Source: Arthrobacter caoxuetaonis
Lineage (GTDB): Bacteria > Actinomycetota > Actinomycetes > Actinomycetales > Micrococcaceae
Reading direction: 5' to 3'
Length of the DNA: 64,000 nucleotides
Assembly (NCBI RefSeq): GCF_023921125.1
Contig: NZ_CP099466.1
Span: forward strand, 2,542,001-2,606,000
Part shown: positions 56,845 to 63,797 of the stretch, one piece after another
Numbering within the stretch: the first letter of the stretch is position 1
Layout: the number at the start of each line of letters is the position of its first letter
The notes under the pieces: generated by a model
Database searches by the model: none
What the model was told of the DNA's origin: nothing
What the model saw: only the letters and a program-made list of their open reading frames with translations
Program-made: the position numbers and the translations under genes

Positions 56845-58964
56845 GCCTCCGGGCTTTGCGCGAGAACTGCCAGCACTGCTTCCCCGTAGCGCTCAAGCTT
56901 GGACGGACCCACACCGGGCAGCGTCGCCAGCCGGTTGAGTGTCGGCGGCTTGTCCTCGGCGATCGCAACGAGGGTGGCGTCGGTGAAGACCACAAAAGCC
57001 GGCACACCCGCTTCATTGGCGGCTTCCTTCCGCCATTCGCGCAGGGCCTCAAAGGTCACCTCGTCATAGGTGGCCGGACAGTCCCCGCAGCGGCCCATCT
57101 TCCGCTCGGCACCGGTGCCGAGCAGCGTCCCGCAGACGCGGCACTTCGCCGGTCCGGTGACCTTGCGGCGCGCCGGGCGGGCCGTCCGGGGACCGGCGGC
57201 GTCCCGTGCCGTGTTCGGCCGCAGCCCGTCCAGGAACCGGGAGGGCTTGCGGTTCGCGCGCCCGCCGGGTGTGCGGGCCGTCGACCAGGACAGGGCCAAG
57301 TGCACGCGCGCACGGGTGATGCCGACGTAGAGCAGGCGCCGTTCTTCGTCCACCGCTTCCTGGGTGTCCGCGAAGGAGATGGGCATCAGCCCTTCGCTGA
57401 GCCCAACCAGGAACACTGCATCCCATTCCAGGCCCTTGGCGGAGTGCAGGCTGGCCAAAGTGACGCCCTGGACTTTGGGAGCGTGCTGGGTGGCGGCGCG
57501 TTCCTCCAGTTCCACGGTGAAATCCTGCAGGGTGAAGATGCTGTCCGGTTCCTGGGTGCGGTTGGCATGCATCTCGTCGGCGAGTGCCACCAGCGCGGCC
57601 AGGGACTCCCAGCGTTCGCGGGTCGCTCCCCCGCCCGAGGGCGGTTCAGCGGAGTAGCCAAGGTTTGCCAGGATGTCCCGCACCACCTGCGGCACCGGTT
57701 CGGTGCCGACCGAGCGGGCCGCTGCACGGAGCTGAAGCATGGCATCGCGGACTTCCCTGCGGGCGAAGAACCGCTCGCCGCCGCGGAGCTGGTAACCAAT
57801 ACCGGCCGTCGCGAGCGCCTGCTCGTAGGCTTCGGACTGCCCGTTGGTGCGGAACAGTACGGCGATCTGGCTCGCTTCGACGCCGTCGTCCAGCAGCTTG
57901 CGGATCCGCCCGGCAACCTGCGCGGCTTCCGCCTCGTCGTCGGCGCATTCCGTAAAGGTGGGCTCCGGGCCTGACTCGCGCTGCGCGATCAGTTCCAGCG
58001 GGGCAGGCCATGCCGGAGCGTTCCGCAGGCGCTCCCCCTCTGCGGTCCGCGCCGCGAGGATGCGGTTCGCCAGGTTCACGACCTGGGGGGTGGACCTGTA
58101 GTCACGAACCAGTTTGACCACCTGCGCCCCGGGAAAGCGGTGCGTGAAGTCCAGGAGGTGGCGGGACGTAGCGCCGGTGAAGGAATAGATCGTCTGGCTG
58201 GCGTCACCGACGACGCACAGTTCATCGCGCTCTCCGAGCCACAGGTCCAGAAGCCGCTGCTGCAGCGGGGAAACGTCCTGGTACTCGTCGACGACAAAGT
58301 GCCGGTACTGGTCCCGGACCGTTGCCGCAACGCGCGGATCTTCCTGCAGGATGCCCACGATGATCAGCAGCACGTCCTCGAAGTCGATGACGTTGCGGTC
58401 CACTTTGACGTCTTCGTAGGACTGGAAGATCCGGGACACCGTGGTGAGGTCGAAACCGGCGGGTGCGTCCCGGCCCGCCGCTGCGCGCACGTAGCTGTCC
58501 GGCGTGAGCATCGAGACTTTGGCCCATTCGATTTCCGCGGCCACGTCGCGGATGGCGGCGCGGTCGGTGGAGAGCCGGAGCCGGCGGGCCGCCTCCGCAA
58601 TCAGCTGGGCTTTGTGGTCCAGCAGGCCCGGCAACGGTCCGCCGACGGTCTGCGGCCAAAAGTACTGCAGCTGCTTTAGTGCCGCTGCGTGGAAGGTCCT
58701 GGCCTGGACCCCGCCCGCCCCCAGGTCCCTCAGCCGTGTCCGCATTTCCGCGGCGGCCCGGGCGGTGAAGGTCACGGCCAGGACCTGCTGCGGTTTGTAG
58801 AGTCCGGAATGCACCCCGTAGGCCATCCGGTGCGTAATGGCCCGTGTCTTGCCGGTTCCGGCACCTGCCAGGACGCACAACGGGCCGGTGAGGGTTGTTG
58901 CTACTTCGCGCTGCTCGTCGTCGAGGCCGGCAAGGATGCGCGCTTCGAGTGAATCGGTGATCAT
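56841..58964 (-). CDS. uvrD2: ATP-dependent DNA helicase UvrD2
   Basis: A 707-residue SF1A 3'-5' helicase. Walker A is VLAGAGTGKTRAITHR (residues 31-46), motif II is FVVDEYQDVSPLQQ, and motif VI is LYVGITRARVHLALS. A linker has a tetracysteine motif (CRVCGTLL and GRCGDC, about 608-630), and an HRDC domain follows (about 640-705). This matches mycobacterial UvrD2 (Rv3198c), essential there, in which the tetracysteine motif is required for helicase activity. It overlaps nudC by 4 bp, the same order as Rv3199c-Rv3198c. Confidence 0.96.
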   Translation of the reverse strand: MITDSLEARILAGLDDEQREVATTLTGPLCVLAGAGTGKTRAITHRMAYGVHSGLYKPQQVLAVTFTARAAAEMRTRLRDLGAGGVQARTFHAAALKQLQYFWPQTVGGPLPGLLDHKAQLIAEAARRLRLSTDRAAIRDVAAEIEWAKVSMLTPDSYVRAAAGRDAPAGFDLTTVSRIFQSYEDVKVDRNVIDFEDVLLIIVGILQEDPRVAATVRDQYRHFVVDEYQDVSPLQQRLLDLWLGERDELCVVGDASQTIYSFTGATSRHLLDFTHRFPGAQVVKLVRDYRSTPQVVNLANRILAARTAEGERLRNAPAWPAPLELIAQRESGPEPTFTECADDEAEAAQVAGRIRKLLDDGVEASQIAVLFRTNGQSEAYEQALATAGIGYQLRGGERFFARREVRDAMLQLRAAARSVGTEPVPQVVRDILANLGYSAEPPSGGGATRERWESLAALVALADEMHANRTQEPDSIFTLQDFTVELEERAATQHAPKVQGVTLASLHSAKGLEWDAVFLVGLSEGLMPISFADTQEAVDEERRLLYVGITRARVHLALSWSTARTPGGRANRKPSRFLDGLRPNTARDAAGPRTARPARRKVTGPAKCRVCGTLLGTGAERKMGRCGDCPATYDEVTFEALREWRKEAANEAGVPAFVVFTDATLVAIAEDKPPTLNRLATLPGVGPSKLERYGEAVLAVLAQSPEA

Positions 58965-59923
58965 TTCCCGCGTGTCAGCTCCGGTTCCGGGACAGGGCCG
59001 CCGTACCAGCGGTCAATCAGGTTGCGTGCAATGGAGATGGCGGACGGGATGGTGATCTCCCCTGAGGCCACGGCGTCGGTCAGTTCCTTGCGGGTGAACC
59101 ACCGGACATCCGACATTTCGACGCCGTCAGCCTGAGGTTCAGTACCATCCGCTTCCGCGCAGAACCCAAGCATCAGGGAGCAGGGGAACGGCCAGGGCTG
59201 GGATCCCAGGTATTGCGGATTGCGCACCACAACGTTGGATTCCTCGGCCACTTCACGGATGACCGCCGCTTCCAGTGACTCTCCGGGCTCCACAAAGCCC
59301 GCCAGCGTCGAGTACCGGCTGCCGGGCCAAGCCGCCGCGGATCCGAGGAGGATCCTGTCCTGCGGGTCAGTGATGGCCACGATGATGGCCGGATCGGTGC
59401 GCGGAAAGTGCTGGCTGCCGTCCTCGGGGCAGCGCCGCACCCAGCCTCCCTCGGCTAACACCGTGGGGGCCCCGCAGCGGGGGCAGTGCGTGTGCGTGGC
59501 GTGCCAGTTGGCAACGGCGCAGGCTTCGACGAACAGGCCGGCATCCAGCGAACCGAGCGTGGTAGCGACCTCCCTCAGGCTGGCCCAGCGGACACCGTCG
59601 ACTTCCAGCGCGGCGTCGGGCTCCGGAAGGGTAGCCATCACGATCTCCGCTCCGGCGGGAACCTGGCCGTCGGCAAGGGTACGTCCCAGGTACACCGGAT
59701 CAGGGCCGAAACCGTCCTCCCCCACGGGACGGAGCACCAGGGAGTCCTCCCGGATCAGCGCCTGGCCTCGGGACACGTACATAACGCGCGTGCTCTCCTG
59801 TTCCAGGAGACGCTCGAACAGATCTTCGGCGCCCCGGCGCTCGCTGCCTCGGTCCACCGCACCGCGTGCCAGCGGCAGCTGGCCCAGGTTCGGGGTATCG
59901 GCTGTGTCTAGCTGGCTACTCAT
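58961..59923 (-). CDS. nudC: NAD(+) diphosphatase NudC
   Basis: A 320-residue Nudix hydrolase that cleaves NAD(H) and can remove NAD caps from RNA. It has an N-terminal domain, a zinc ribbon (HCPRCG and RRCPEDGSQHFPR, about 146-170), a Nudix box (GFVEPGESLEAAVIREVAEE, about 204-223) and the NudC-specific SQPWPFP. The fourth zinc cysteine of the CPxCG knuckle is replaced by Asp (CPEDG). The ATG at 59923 is chosen because TACGGT lies 6 nt upstream; an in-frame ATG ten codons earlier lacks signals. It leads uvrD2. Confidence 0.92.
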   Translation of the reverse strand: MSSQLDTADTPNLGQLPLARGAVDRGSERRGAEDLFERLLEQESTRVMYVSRGQALIREDSLVLRPVGEDGFGPDPVYLGRTLADGQVPAGAEIVMATLPEPDAALEVDGVRWASLREVATTLGSLDAGLFVEACAVANWHATHTHCPRCGAPTVLAEGGWVRRCPEDGSQHFPRTDPAIIVAITDPQDRILLGSAAAWPGSRYSTLAGFVEPGESLEAAVIREVAEESNVVVRNPQYLGSQPWPFPCSLMLGFCAEADGTEPQADGVEMSDVRWFTRKELTDAVASGEITIPSAISIARNLIDRWYGGPVPEPELTRGK

Positions 59924-59929
59924 ACCCCT

Positions 59930-59935
59930 ACCGTA
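59930..59935 (-). promoter_or_regulatory. Candidate -10 element (TACGGT) of a leaderless nudC transcript
   Basis: TACGGT fits TANNNT and ends 6 nt before the nudC ATG. The intervening AGGGGT is too close to serve as a normal Shine-Dalgarno. Confidence 0.5.
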
Positions 59936-60061
59936 CTGACTTAGGTCCCCCATCCGGAAAGCTGGACCACCGCGGTGGACGGGCGGCCCGTCCCGCTGAG
60001 GTTTTCCTCACGCTCTTCCGACTCGCCGGGTGCTATGGGTTACTCAGGCCACATCTGCCCC

Positions 60062-60067
60062 TACGGT
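60062..60067 (+). promoter_or_regulatory. Candidate -10 element (TACGGT) of a leaderless phosphotransferase transcript
   Basis: TACGGT, identical to the hexamer before nudC, ends 7 nt before the GTG of the divergent phosphotransferase gene. Confidence 0.45.
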
Positions 60068-60074
60068 TGAAGAT

Positions 60075-61460
60075 GTGAAACGCTCCCCCATGGAATTGGC
60101 AGCCCTGGCCAGCGCCGCCGTCCCGGCGCTGGTGCTGACCGGCGTAGCCGGTTCGCCGGACGACGCCGCAGATTTCGATGCCGCCCTGCTCGTTGACGAC
60201 GCCGGCAAGCAGTGGCGGGTACGTTCCCCGAAGCATGTCGAAGCCAGCATGCGGCTCGAAACAGAGCTCCTGGTACTTCGTGCCTTCGTCCCCGCAGTCC
60301 GCGCCGAGCTGCCCTTCGCGCTCCCGTACGTCGCCGGCACCGTCCGCAAGGGCGAGCTCTGTACCTTCGTCTATTCCCACCTCCCCGGCGCAACGCGGGA
60401 CATCGATGAGCTGGCAGCCGCAGGCAAGGACCTGGCCGAGGACATTGGCCGGACGCTGGCCGCCATCCATGCCCTGCCCCAGTCGCTGGTGAACAACGCA
60501 GACCTGCCCAGCTACACCGCGAACGAATTCCGCCAGCGCAAGCTCAATGAGCTGGACCAGGCGGCCACCACCGGCAAGATCCCGGCCACGCTGCTGCGCC
60601 GGTGGGAACACGCGCTGGAGGACATCGGACTCTGGCGCTTCAGCCCCAACGTGGTCCATGGTGACCTCCACGAAGACAACCTCCTGGTGTCCGGCGGCAG
60701 GATCAGCGCCGTCATCGGCTGGACGGACCTGCGCATCGGAGACCCGGCTGATGACTTCGCCTGGCTGATCGCGGCCAACAACAGCGCGTTCACCGACGCG
60801 GTGCACGCCGCCTATGTGGCGGCCCGGCCCGACGCCGTCGATCCCCACCTGATCCGGCGGGCTGCACTTTCCGCTGAGTTCGCGCTGGCACAGTGGCTGG
60901 TGCGCGGACTTGCCGCCGGCAACCAGGCGATGGTGAAAGAAGCGGAGGAAATGCTGGCCACCCTGGAAGCGGACATCCTGGAACAGGAATCCGCCCTGGC
61001 CACAGAAGCCGACGCGGCTGCGGCAGTGCCTGTGTCAGCGCCGGTGCCCGTGCCGGCTCCGGCGCCCGCGGATCAGGACTCCGTTCCCGCAAAGGCACCC
61101 GCCGGCAGCAAGGTCACCGTGAAACCCCTGCCGAACCCCGAAGCTGAAAAGGTCTCGGTAACTCCGCTTCCGGAGCCGGCGAACGCCGCAGCCGCTGAAG
61201 ACAGCGCCGGCAACGATAAGCCGGACGCGCCATCTACTGCCCCCGCCGATGCTGCAGCCGCTTCCGGTGTGGCCGTTCCCGGCGACGCTCCGCCGGCTGC
61301 CGCATCGAACCCGCAGCCGCAGGCCTCGAACCCGCAAGCGGAGGCCGGCGCTGGCAAAAGCGATCCGCAGGCCGACGCCGTCGAGCCGGCAACGTCGGCA
61401 ATTCCCCTGGTGGCAGTCGAAACCCCGCCGGCCGAAGCGGACCGCTCCGCACGTCCGTAG
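60075..61460 (+). CDS. Aminoglycoside/macrolide-phosphotransferase-like kinase with disordered tail
   Basis: A 461-residue protein. Residues about 1-290 form an APH/choline-kinase fold with the Brenner motif NVVHGDLHEDNLLV and the metal-binding segment IGWTDLRIGDPADDFAW, where Trp-Thr-Asp replaces the common DFG-like IDW-E/D. Residues about 305-461 are Ala/Pro/Glu/Asp-rich and probably unstructured. The substrate is unknown and antibiotic resistance should not be assumed, since core chromosomal copies near nudC are common in relatives. The start is placed at a GTG with TACGGT 7 nt upstream; ATG at 60090 is an alternative. Confidence 0.82.
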   Translation: MKRSPMELAALASAAVPALVLTGVAGSPDDAADFDAALLVDDAGKQWRVRSPKHVEASMRLETELLVLRAFVPAVRAELPFALPYVAGTVRKGELCTFVYSHLPGATRDIDELAAAGKDLAEDIGRTLAAIHALPQSLVNNADLPSYTANEFRQRKLNELDQAATTGKIPATLLRRWEHALEDIGLWRFSPNVVHGDLHEDNLLVSGGRISAVIGWTDLRIGDPADDFAWLIAANNSAFTDAVHAAYVAARPDAVDPHLIRRAALSAEFALAQWLVRGLAAGNQAMVKEAEEMLATLEADILEQESALATEADAAAAVPVSAPVPVPAPAPADQDSVPAKAPAGSKVTVKPLPNPEAEKVSVTPLPEPANAAAAEDSAGNDKPDAPSTAPADAAAASGVAVPGDAPPAAASNPQPQASNPQAEAGAGKSDPQADAVEPATSAIPLVAVETPPAEADRSARP

Positions 61461-61478
61461 CGTCCGCGCCCGCACCTG

Positions 61479-61515
61479 AAACGCCCGTCTGGATTATCCA
61501 GGCGGGCGTTTTTCT
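61479..61515 (+). terminator. Intrinsic terminator after the phosphotransferase gene
   Basis: A 14-bp stem with one G-T wobble (AAACGCCCGTCTGG / CCAGGCGGGCGTTT) and a 5-nt loop, ending in a TTTTT run. Confidence 0.88.
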
Positions 61516-61564
61516 GTTCGCCAAAAAACTTCCGGCGCCGGCTTGACGCCCACGTTGCCATAAT

Positions 61565-61588
61565 GGTTAGCTAGTCGGGTAACTAACC
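61565..61588. promoter_or_regulatory. Operator-like palindrome before the GntR-ABC cassette
   Basis: GGTTAG (61565-61570) and CTAACC (61583-61588) are perfect inverted arms of a 24-bp imperfect palindrome that also keeps inner TA positions. A possible -35 TTGACG lies at 61543-61548 and a -10-like TTAGCT within the palindrome, so a repressor bound here would block the promoter. It is the likely autoregulatory site of the YtrA-type GntR protein. Confidence 0.6.
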
Positions 61589-61612
61589 AAAGAACCGAGA
61601 CAGGCGGGTTCC

Positions 61613-61993
61613 GTGATAGATGACAGCAAGCCGATCTTCCAGCAGATCGCCGAACGCATCGAGTCGGACGTCCTCGACGGCGTCCTGCAGGAAGAGGGCC
61701 AGGTGCCATCGACGAATGAGATAGCTGCGTTCTACCGGATCAACCCCGCAACGGCAGCCAAGGGCGTGAATCTTCTGGTCGACGAGGGACTGCTCTATAA
61801 GCGCCGCGGCATCGGGATGTTCGTTGCCTCCGGCGCCCGTGCGTCTGTACTCGCCAAGCGCCGCGAGCAGTTCTACCGCCACTACGTGCAGCCACTCCAG
61901 CTCGAAGCCGCCAAATTGGGCATCGACAAAGAGGAACTCACCACTCTCATCCAACGCAGTGCCGCTGATTACGAAGGGACCCCGGCACCATGA
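61613..61993 (+). CDS. GntR-family regulator, YtrA subfamily
   Basis: A 126-residue repressor. Residues about 1-75 form the winged HTH (PIFQQIAERIESDVLDG, VPSTNEIAAFYRINPATAAKG) and the short helical C-terminus lacks a ligand-binding domain, as in YtrA. YtrA regulators control adjacent ABC transporters and respond to cell-envelope antibiotics. The GTG start has only a modest GCGGG stretch upstream. It overlaps the ABC ATPase gene by 4 bp; the palindrome at 61565 is its probable operator. Confidence 0.93.
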   Translation: MIDDSKPIFQQIAERIESDVLDGVLQEEGQVPSTNEIAAFYRINPATAAKGVNLLVDEGLLYKRRGIGMFVASGARASVLAKRREQFYRHYVQPLQLEAAKLGIDKEELTTLIQRSAADYEGTPAP

Positions 61994-62916
61994 ACGTCAT
62001 AGAAACCCGCAATATCACCCGAAGTTACCGCGGCGAGCTCGCCCTGGACGATGTGAGCCTGAACATCGAAGCGAACCGGATCTACGGTCTGCTGGGGCGC
62101 AACGGTGCCGGCAAGACAACTTTGATGTCCATCCTGACCGCCCAGGGTTTTGCCAGCTCGGGCGAAGTCCGGATCTTTGGAGAGGACCCGTTTGAAAACG
62201 AGCGGGTTCTGTCCCGGCTCTGCTTCGTCCGGGAGTCGCAGAAGTACCCGGATGACTTCACCGTGCGGAACGCCCTGGACGCGGCCGCCTTGTTCTTCCC
62301 GAACTGGAGCGCCGAACTCGCTGAGACCCTGCTGGAAGACTTCCAGCTTCCGCGTCCCAAAAAGCACCGGATCAAAAAGCTCTCCCGAGGCCAGCTGTCT
62401 GCGGTCGGCGTCATTATCGGACTGGCTTCCCGGGCCGAGCTGACCTTCTTTGATGAGCCGTACCTGGGATTGGACGCCGTGGCACGGCAGCTGTTCTATG
62501 ACAGGCTGCTCACGGACTTTGCTGACCACCCGCGCACGATCATCCTTTCTTCGCACCTGATCGATGAAGTGGCGAACCTGCTTGAACACGTCATCGTCAT
62601 CGACCGCGGCAGGATCGTCGTCGATGACGAAGTGGAGGCCATCACAGGCTCCGCATTCGCCGTCGCCGGGAAGGCGGGATCCGTGGAAGAGTTCGTGGCC
62701 GGCCGGCCGGTTCTGCACAGGGAAAACCTGGGGGCCCTGGCTTCTGTCACAGTCGATGCACCCCTTGCCGCCGACGACCGGGAACGGGCTCTTGCCATGG
62801 GACTGGAACTCGCACCGGTATCACTGCAGCAGCTGATCATCCGGCGCACCCTGAAAGCTAACGAAAGCTACGGCGCTCATGCCGGCAGCACTACGGATCT
62901 GGAGGTCCTGCGATGA
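61990..62916 (+). CDS. ABC transporter ATP-binding protein
   Basis: A 308-residue ATPase. Walker A is GRNGAGKTTLMSIL (about 36-49), the signature is KLSRGQLSAVG and Walker B is ELTFFDEPYLGLD, with the H-loop in IILSSHLIDEV. The signature LSRGQ departs slightly from LSGGQ. The C-terminal 80 residues form an accessory domain seen in ABC-2 drug or lipid exporters. It is flanked by 4-bp overlaps with its regulator and permease genes, making a self-contained three-gene cassette. Confidence 0.95.
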   Translation: MNVIETRNITRSYRGELALDDVSLNIEANRIYGLLGRNGAGKTTLMSILTAQGFASSGEVRIFGEDPFENERVLSRLCFVRESQKYPDDFTVRNALDAAALFFPNWSAELAETLLEDFQLPRPKKHRIKKLSRGQLSAVGVIIGLASRAELTFFDEPYLGLDAVARQLFYDRLLTDFADHPRTIILSSHLIDEVANLLEHVIVIDRGRIVVDDEVEAITGSAFAVAGKAGSVEEFVAGRPVLHRENLGALASVTVDAPLAADDRERALAMGLELAPVSLQQLIIRRTLKANESYGAHAGSTTDLEVLR

Positions 62917-63605
62917 ACCGCGCTCTCGCTGTAGCCCGGATGCAGCTGCTGAATAAATGGATCTACCTGGGCATCCCTGCCATCATCCTGGTCACATCCA
63001 CCGTGATCTCCATTGCCATCCTGGCCATGATTCCTTCCGACGGCGAAGGTACCCGGATGGCCTTCTCCGGCCAATCCGTCATGTGGTATTTCCTTGCCAT
63101 CGGCGTCCAGGCCCTGACCTATACCTTTCCGTTCTCCCAGGCCCTGAGCGTCAGCCGCCGGTCCTTCTACATCGGGACGCTCGGACTGTTTGCGCTGGCC
63201 TCCCTCGCCCTCGGGGTGCTCTATTGGGTACTCGGGCTCGTCGAGGATGCCACAAACGGCTGGGGAGTGGGCGGCAACATCTTCGCCCTGCCGTGGATCG
63301 CCGAGTCCGCCTGGTACACCCAAATCCTGCTCTACTTTGCCCTGTCCATGCTGCTGTTCATGTTCGGTTTCTGGTTCGCCACGGTCTACAAGCGGTGGCG
63401 GGCGACGGGCCTGGTCGCAGCGCTGGTCGGCTTCGCGCTCCTGCTGCTGGGCAGCGTAGCGGCTGTGAGCTTCACGGACTCGTGGGCCGAGGTCGGCGCC
63501 TGGTTTGTCCAGCTCACGCCCCTGGCCCTGGCCGGATGGCTCCTGCTGGCCGGAGTCGTGCTGGCTGCCGGGTCCTACGGAACCCTTCGCCGGGCGACTC
63601 CGTAG
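62913..63605 (+). CDS. ABC-2 type transporter permease
   Basis: A 230-residue protein with about six membrane segments (roughly 15-38, 55-75, 88-110, 130-160, 170-190 and 200-222). It is the partner of the preceding ATPase; the substrate is unknown, with envelope-active compounds suggested by the YtrA regulator. No extracellular domain is present. Confidence 0.9.
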   Translation: MNRALAVARMQLLNKWIYLGIPAIILVTSTVISIAILAMIPSDGEGTRMAFSGQSVMWYFLAIGVQALTYTFPFSQALSVSRRSFYIGTLGLFALASLALGVLYWVLGLVEDATNGWGVGGNIFALPWIAESAWYTQILLYFALSMLLFMFGFWFATVYKRWRATGLVAALVGFALLLLGSVAAVSFTDSWAEVGAWFVQLTPLALAGWLLLAGVVLAAGSYGTLRRATP

Positions 63606-63617
63606 CCCGGCGGCCGC

Positions 63618-63685
63618 GCAGTACAGACGCGCAGTACAGACGGGCAGTACAGCACGGGTAGTACAGCACGGGTAGTACAGACAGT
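63618..63685. repeat. Five tandem repeats of a 13-14 bp unit
   Basis: Copies of G(C/T)AGTACAG begin at 63618, 63631, 63644, 63658 and 63672 (periods 13, 13, 14, 14). They lie directly after the ABC permease stop and run up to the bidirectional terminator. Confidence 0.85.
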
Positions 63686-63724
63686 AGGGAGAGCCGCCGC
63701 CCCAAGGGACGGCGGCTCTCCCTA
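63685..63724. terminator. Bidirectional terminator between the ABC cassette and the AdnB-like gene
   Basis: A perfect 15-bp inverted repeat (TAGGGAGAGCCGCCG / CGGCGGCTCTCCCTA) with a 10-nt loop lies between convergent genes. Confidence 0.82.
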
Positions 63725-63752
63725 TGCGGATGGCCCAGTGTGGTTTGGCCCA

Positions 63753-63797
63753 GATCCTTCAGGCTCAGTTCCTTCAGGCCCCGATCCTTCAGGCCCC
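63753..63797. repeat. Three 15-bp tandem repeats spanning a stop codon
   Basis: Units at 63753-63767, 63768-63782 and 63783-63797 share CCTTCAGG. On the minus strand each carries an in-frame TGA, so the stop codon of the AdnB-like gene and its surroundings are triplicated. Confidence 0.8.
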
